64,000 nt of DNA, from contig NZ_BFCB01000002.1 of assembly GCF_003569045.1 (NCBI RefSeq), positions 1 to 64,000 of the forward strand, given 5' to 3'. Positions within the stretch are counted from its first letter, which is position 1, and every line of letters begins with the position of its first letter. This document shows, one piece after another, positions 62,857 to 64,000 of this stretch. Position numbers and translations under genes: made by a program. Under the pieces are notes generated by a model that saw only the letters and a list, made by a program, of their open reading frames with translations, had not been told where the DNA came from and did not search any database. This stretch comes from Aggregatilinea lenta (lineage in GTDB: Bacteria > Chloroflexota > Anaerolineae > Aggregatilineales > Aggregatilineaceae).

Positions 62857-63888
62857 CTAGTCCTCGGGTTCCGCCGGGTCCACGGCGAGCAGCGTGCCTT
62901 CGAACATCGCCTGCACGACGTCATCCGCCGTAATGCTACCCAGGAACAGAGACAGATCCAGCAGCTTCAGCGCCGCGAGCACATCCGCAGGGTGATACTT
63001 GACGCCGATCAGATTGGAAACCAGGCCGTCCAACGACACCAGCCCCATGAAATCGCCGGAGATCACGCACTCCGCGATCGTGCCGCCTTTCACGTCCAGG
63101 CAGATGTCCAGCTTGCCGCCGGGGAAGCGCTTGCTGTTCACGTACTCGAAGGCGGGCGCGCTGGCTGTGCTCCAGTCCCAGGTGCGGTACTTCGTCTGCT
63201 GCAGGTGCTTAATCTGTTCCAGATCCTGCTCGGAAAGCGTGTGACGGACGATCTCTTGTTCCTCGGCAAATGCCGCCAGCAGCGCCTGCCAGAACGCATA
63301 GATATCCGCGCTGCTGTCCGGCGGCAGGTACGGCTTGATGTTCGTCACGCGACTTTTGACCGACGCGATGCCCTTGGACGCGATCTTCGTGGCGTCCACG
63401 TTGAGCACGGATTGCAGCACACTCAGATCGGAATCGAATAGCAGCGTGCCGTGATGCAGCAGCCTGCCGCGCGTGAAGCGTTGCGCCGTGCCGGAGATCT
63501 TTTTGCCATCCACCACGATGTCGTTCCGGCCCTGAATCTCAGCCGGAACGCCCAACCGCCGCAGCGCATTCACTACCGGCTTGGCGACGACGGACAGATC
63601 GGCACTTTTGGGGTCATCAACCGACAGGATGAAGGAGTAGTTGAGGTTGCCCAGGTCATGATACACAGTGCCGCCGCCGGTACTGCGCCGCACGACCCTG
63701 GTACCGAGCGCCTGCGCCGCCTCAACGTTGACTTCCTTCTCTGCGTTTTGATATCGGCCTACAATGATGGCGTTCTCGTTCTGCCACAAGAGCATGATTT
63801 CGGGATACTGAGTCAGCTCGGTGAGGCAGTATTCTTCAAAGGCCAGATTCCACGTGGGATCCAGCGACTTGGTTTCCATGTAGATCAT
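62857..63888 (-). CDS. lplA: Lipoate-protein ligase
   Basis: 343-residue cytoplasmic enzyme that activates lipoate with ATP and attaches it to lysine of 2-oxoacid dehydrogenase or glycine-cleavage H proteins. The large domain has the lipoate loop VVRRSTGGGTVYHDLGNLNYS and the catalytic Lys segment NDIVVDGKKISGTAQ, then LLHHGTLLFDSDL. The C-terminal accessory domain (about 250-340) is present, as in bacterial LplA, so no partner LplB is needed. ATG 63888 follows AAAGAGA; ATG 63879 is an alternative. The convergent gap to the MBL gene contains a TGCGTTAACGCA palindrome (62777-62788) of unknown meaning. Confidence 0.93.
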   Translation of the reverse strand: MIYMETKSLDPTWNLAFEEYCLTELTQYPEIMLLWQNENAIIVGRYQNAEKEVNVEAAQALGTRVVRRSTGGGTVYHDLGNLNYSFILSVDDPKSADLSVVAKPVVNALRRLGVPAEIQGRNDIVVDGKKISGTAQRFTRGRLLHHGTLLFDSDLSVLQSVLNVDATKIASKGIASVKSRVTNIKPYLPPDSSADIYAFWQALLAAFAEEQEIVRHTLSEQDLEQIKHLQQTKYRTWDWSTASAPAFEYVNSKRFPGGKLDICLDVKGGTIAECVISGDFMGLVSLDGLVSNLIGVKYHPADVLAALKLLDLSLFLGSITADDVVQAMFEGTLLAVDPAEPED

Positions 63889-64000
63889 CGGACGGTCTCT
63901 TTAATGTGGTGCACACAGGTGCGCAATAACACGGGTTGAATGGGCAAGATTCCGGCTCAACCCTCGCCGGAAATTGTGCCGGACTATGATAGCGCAGAAT

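Overview
The window is a high-GC bacterial chromosome segment packed with carbohydrate-uptake and pentose-type catabolic operons. The mix of several RbsA/RbsC-type sugar ABC systems, SorC and LacI regulators, a COG4091 SAF-domain dehydrogenase, a DUF2277 protein and a CotH/VTC/DUF4956 cluster suggests a free-living Chloroflexota bacterium (Anaerolineae-like). That placement is inference; no rRNA or tRNA gene is present to fix it.

Layout. 1-6946 (+): the end of an arabinose-type sugar-binding protein, its ATPase and permease, two URO-D-superfamily proteins and an aldo/keto reductase with its own promoter and a perfect palindromic operator. 7156-12513 (+): an OmpR-type two-component system and a large solute-binding protein made of two fused binding domains, with no permease. 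26877-12597 (-): two SorC regulators, ribulose-phosphate epimerase, a SIS-domain isomerase, a zinc alcohol dehydrogenase, a COG4091 dehydrogenase, a second sugar ABC transporter with two permeases, a xylulokinase-like kinase and a fucose/arabinose-isomerase-like protein. 34397-27091 (-): a beta-helix carbohydrate-binding protein, then VTC, DUF4956, CotH, response regulator and histidine kinase. 35152-41116 (+): a LacI regulator and a third sugar ABC system whose binding protein is internally duplicated. 41275-49296: N-acetyltransferase, DUF2277, FAD oxidoreductase, a stretch of gene debris, catalase divergent from oxyR, and an FMN/4Fe-4S membrane protein. 61775-50464 (-): SorC regulator, DUF2291 lipoprotein, a fourth sugar ABC system (again with an internally duplicated binding protein), split transketolase, glycerol-kinase-like kinase and a second fucose-isomerase-like protein. 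61970-63888: MBL-fold hydrolase and lipoate-protein ligase.

How it fits together. The two isomerase/kinase modules with epimerase and transketolase read as routes that take up sugars, isomerise aldoses to ketoses, phosphorylate them and feed the pentose phosphate pathway. The actual sugars cannot be named from sequence. SorC operators, LacI-type operators, an exact OxyR box and 11-bp phased OmpR-type boxes can be read directly and tie the regulators to their neighbours.

The most unusual items are: two unrelated binding proteins that each carry two near-identical copies of the whole binding domain in one chain; a third, divergent double-domain binding protein beside a sensor kinase; and a CotH/VTC/DUF4956/beta-helix surface cluster co-encoded with its own two-component system, with the same phased boxes in front of both of its transcription units.
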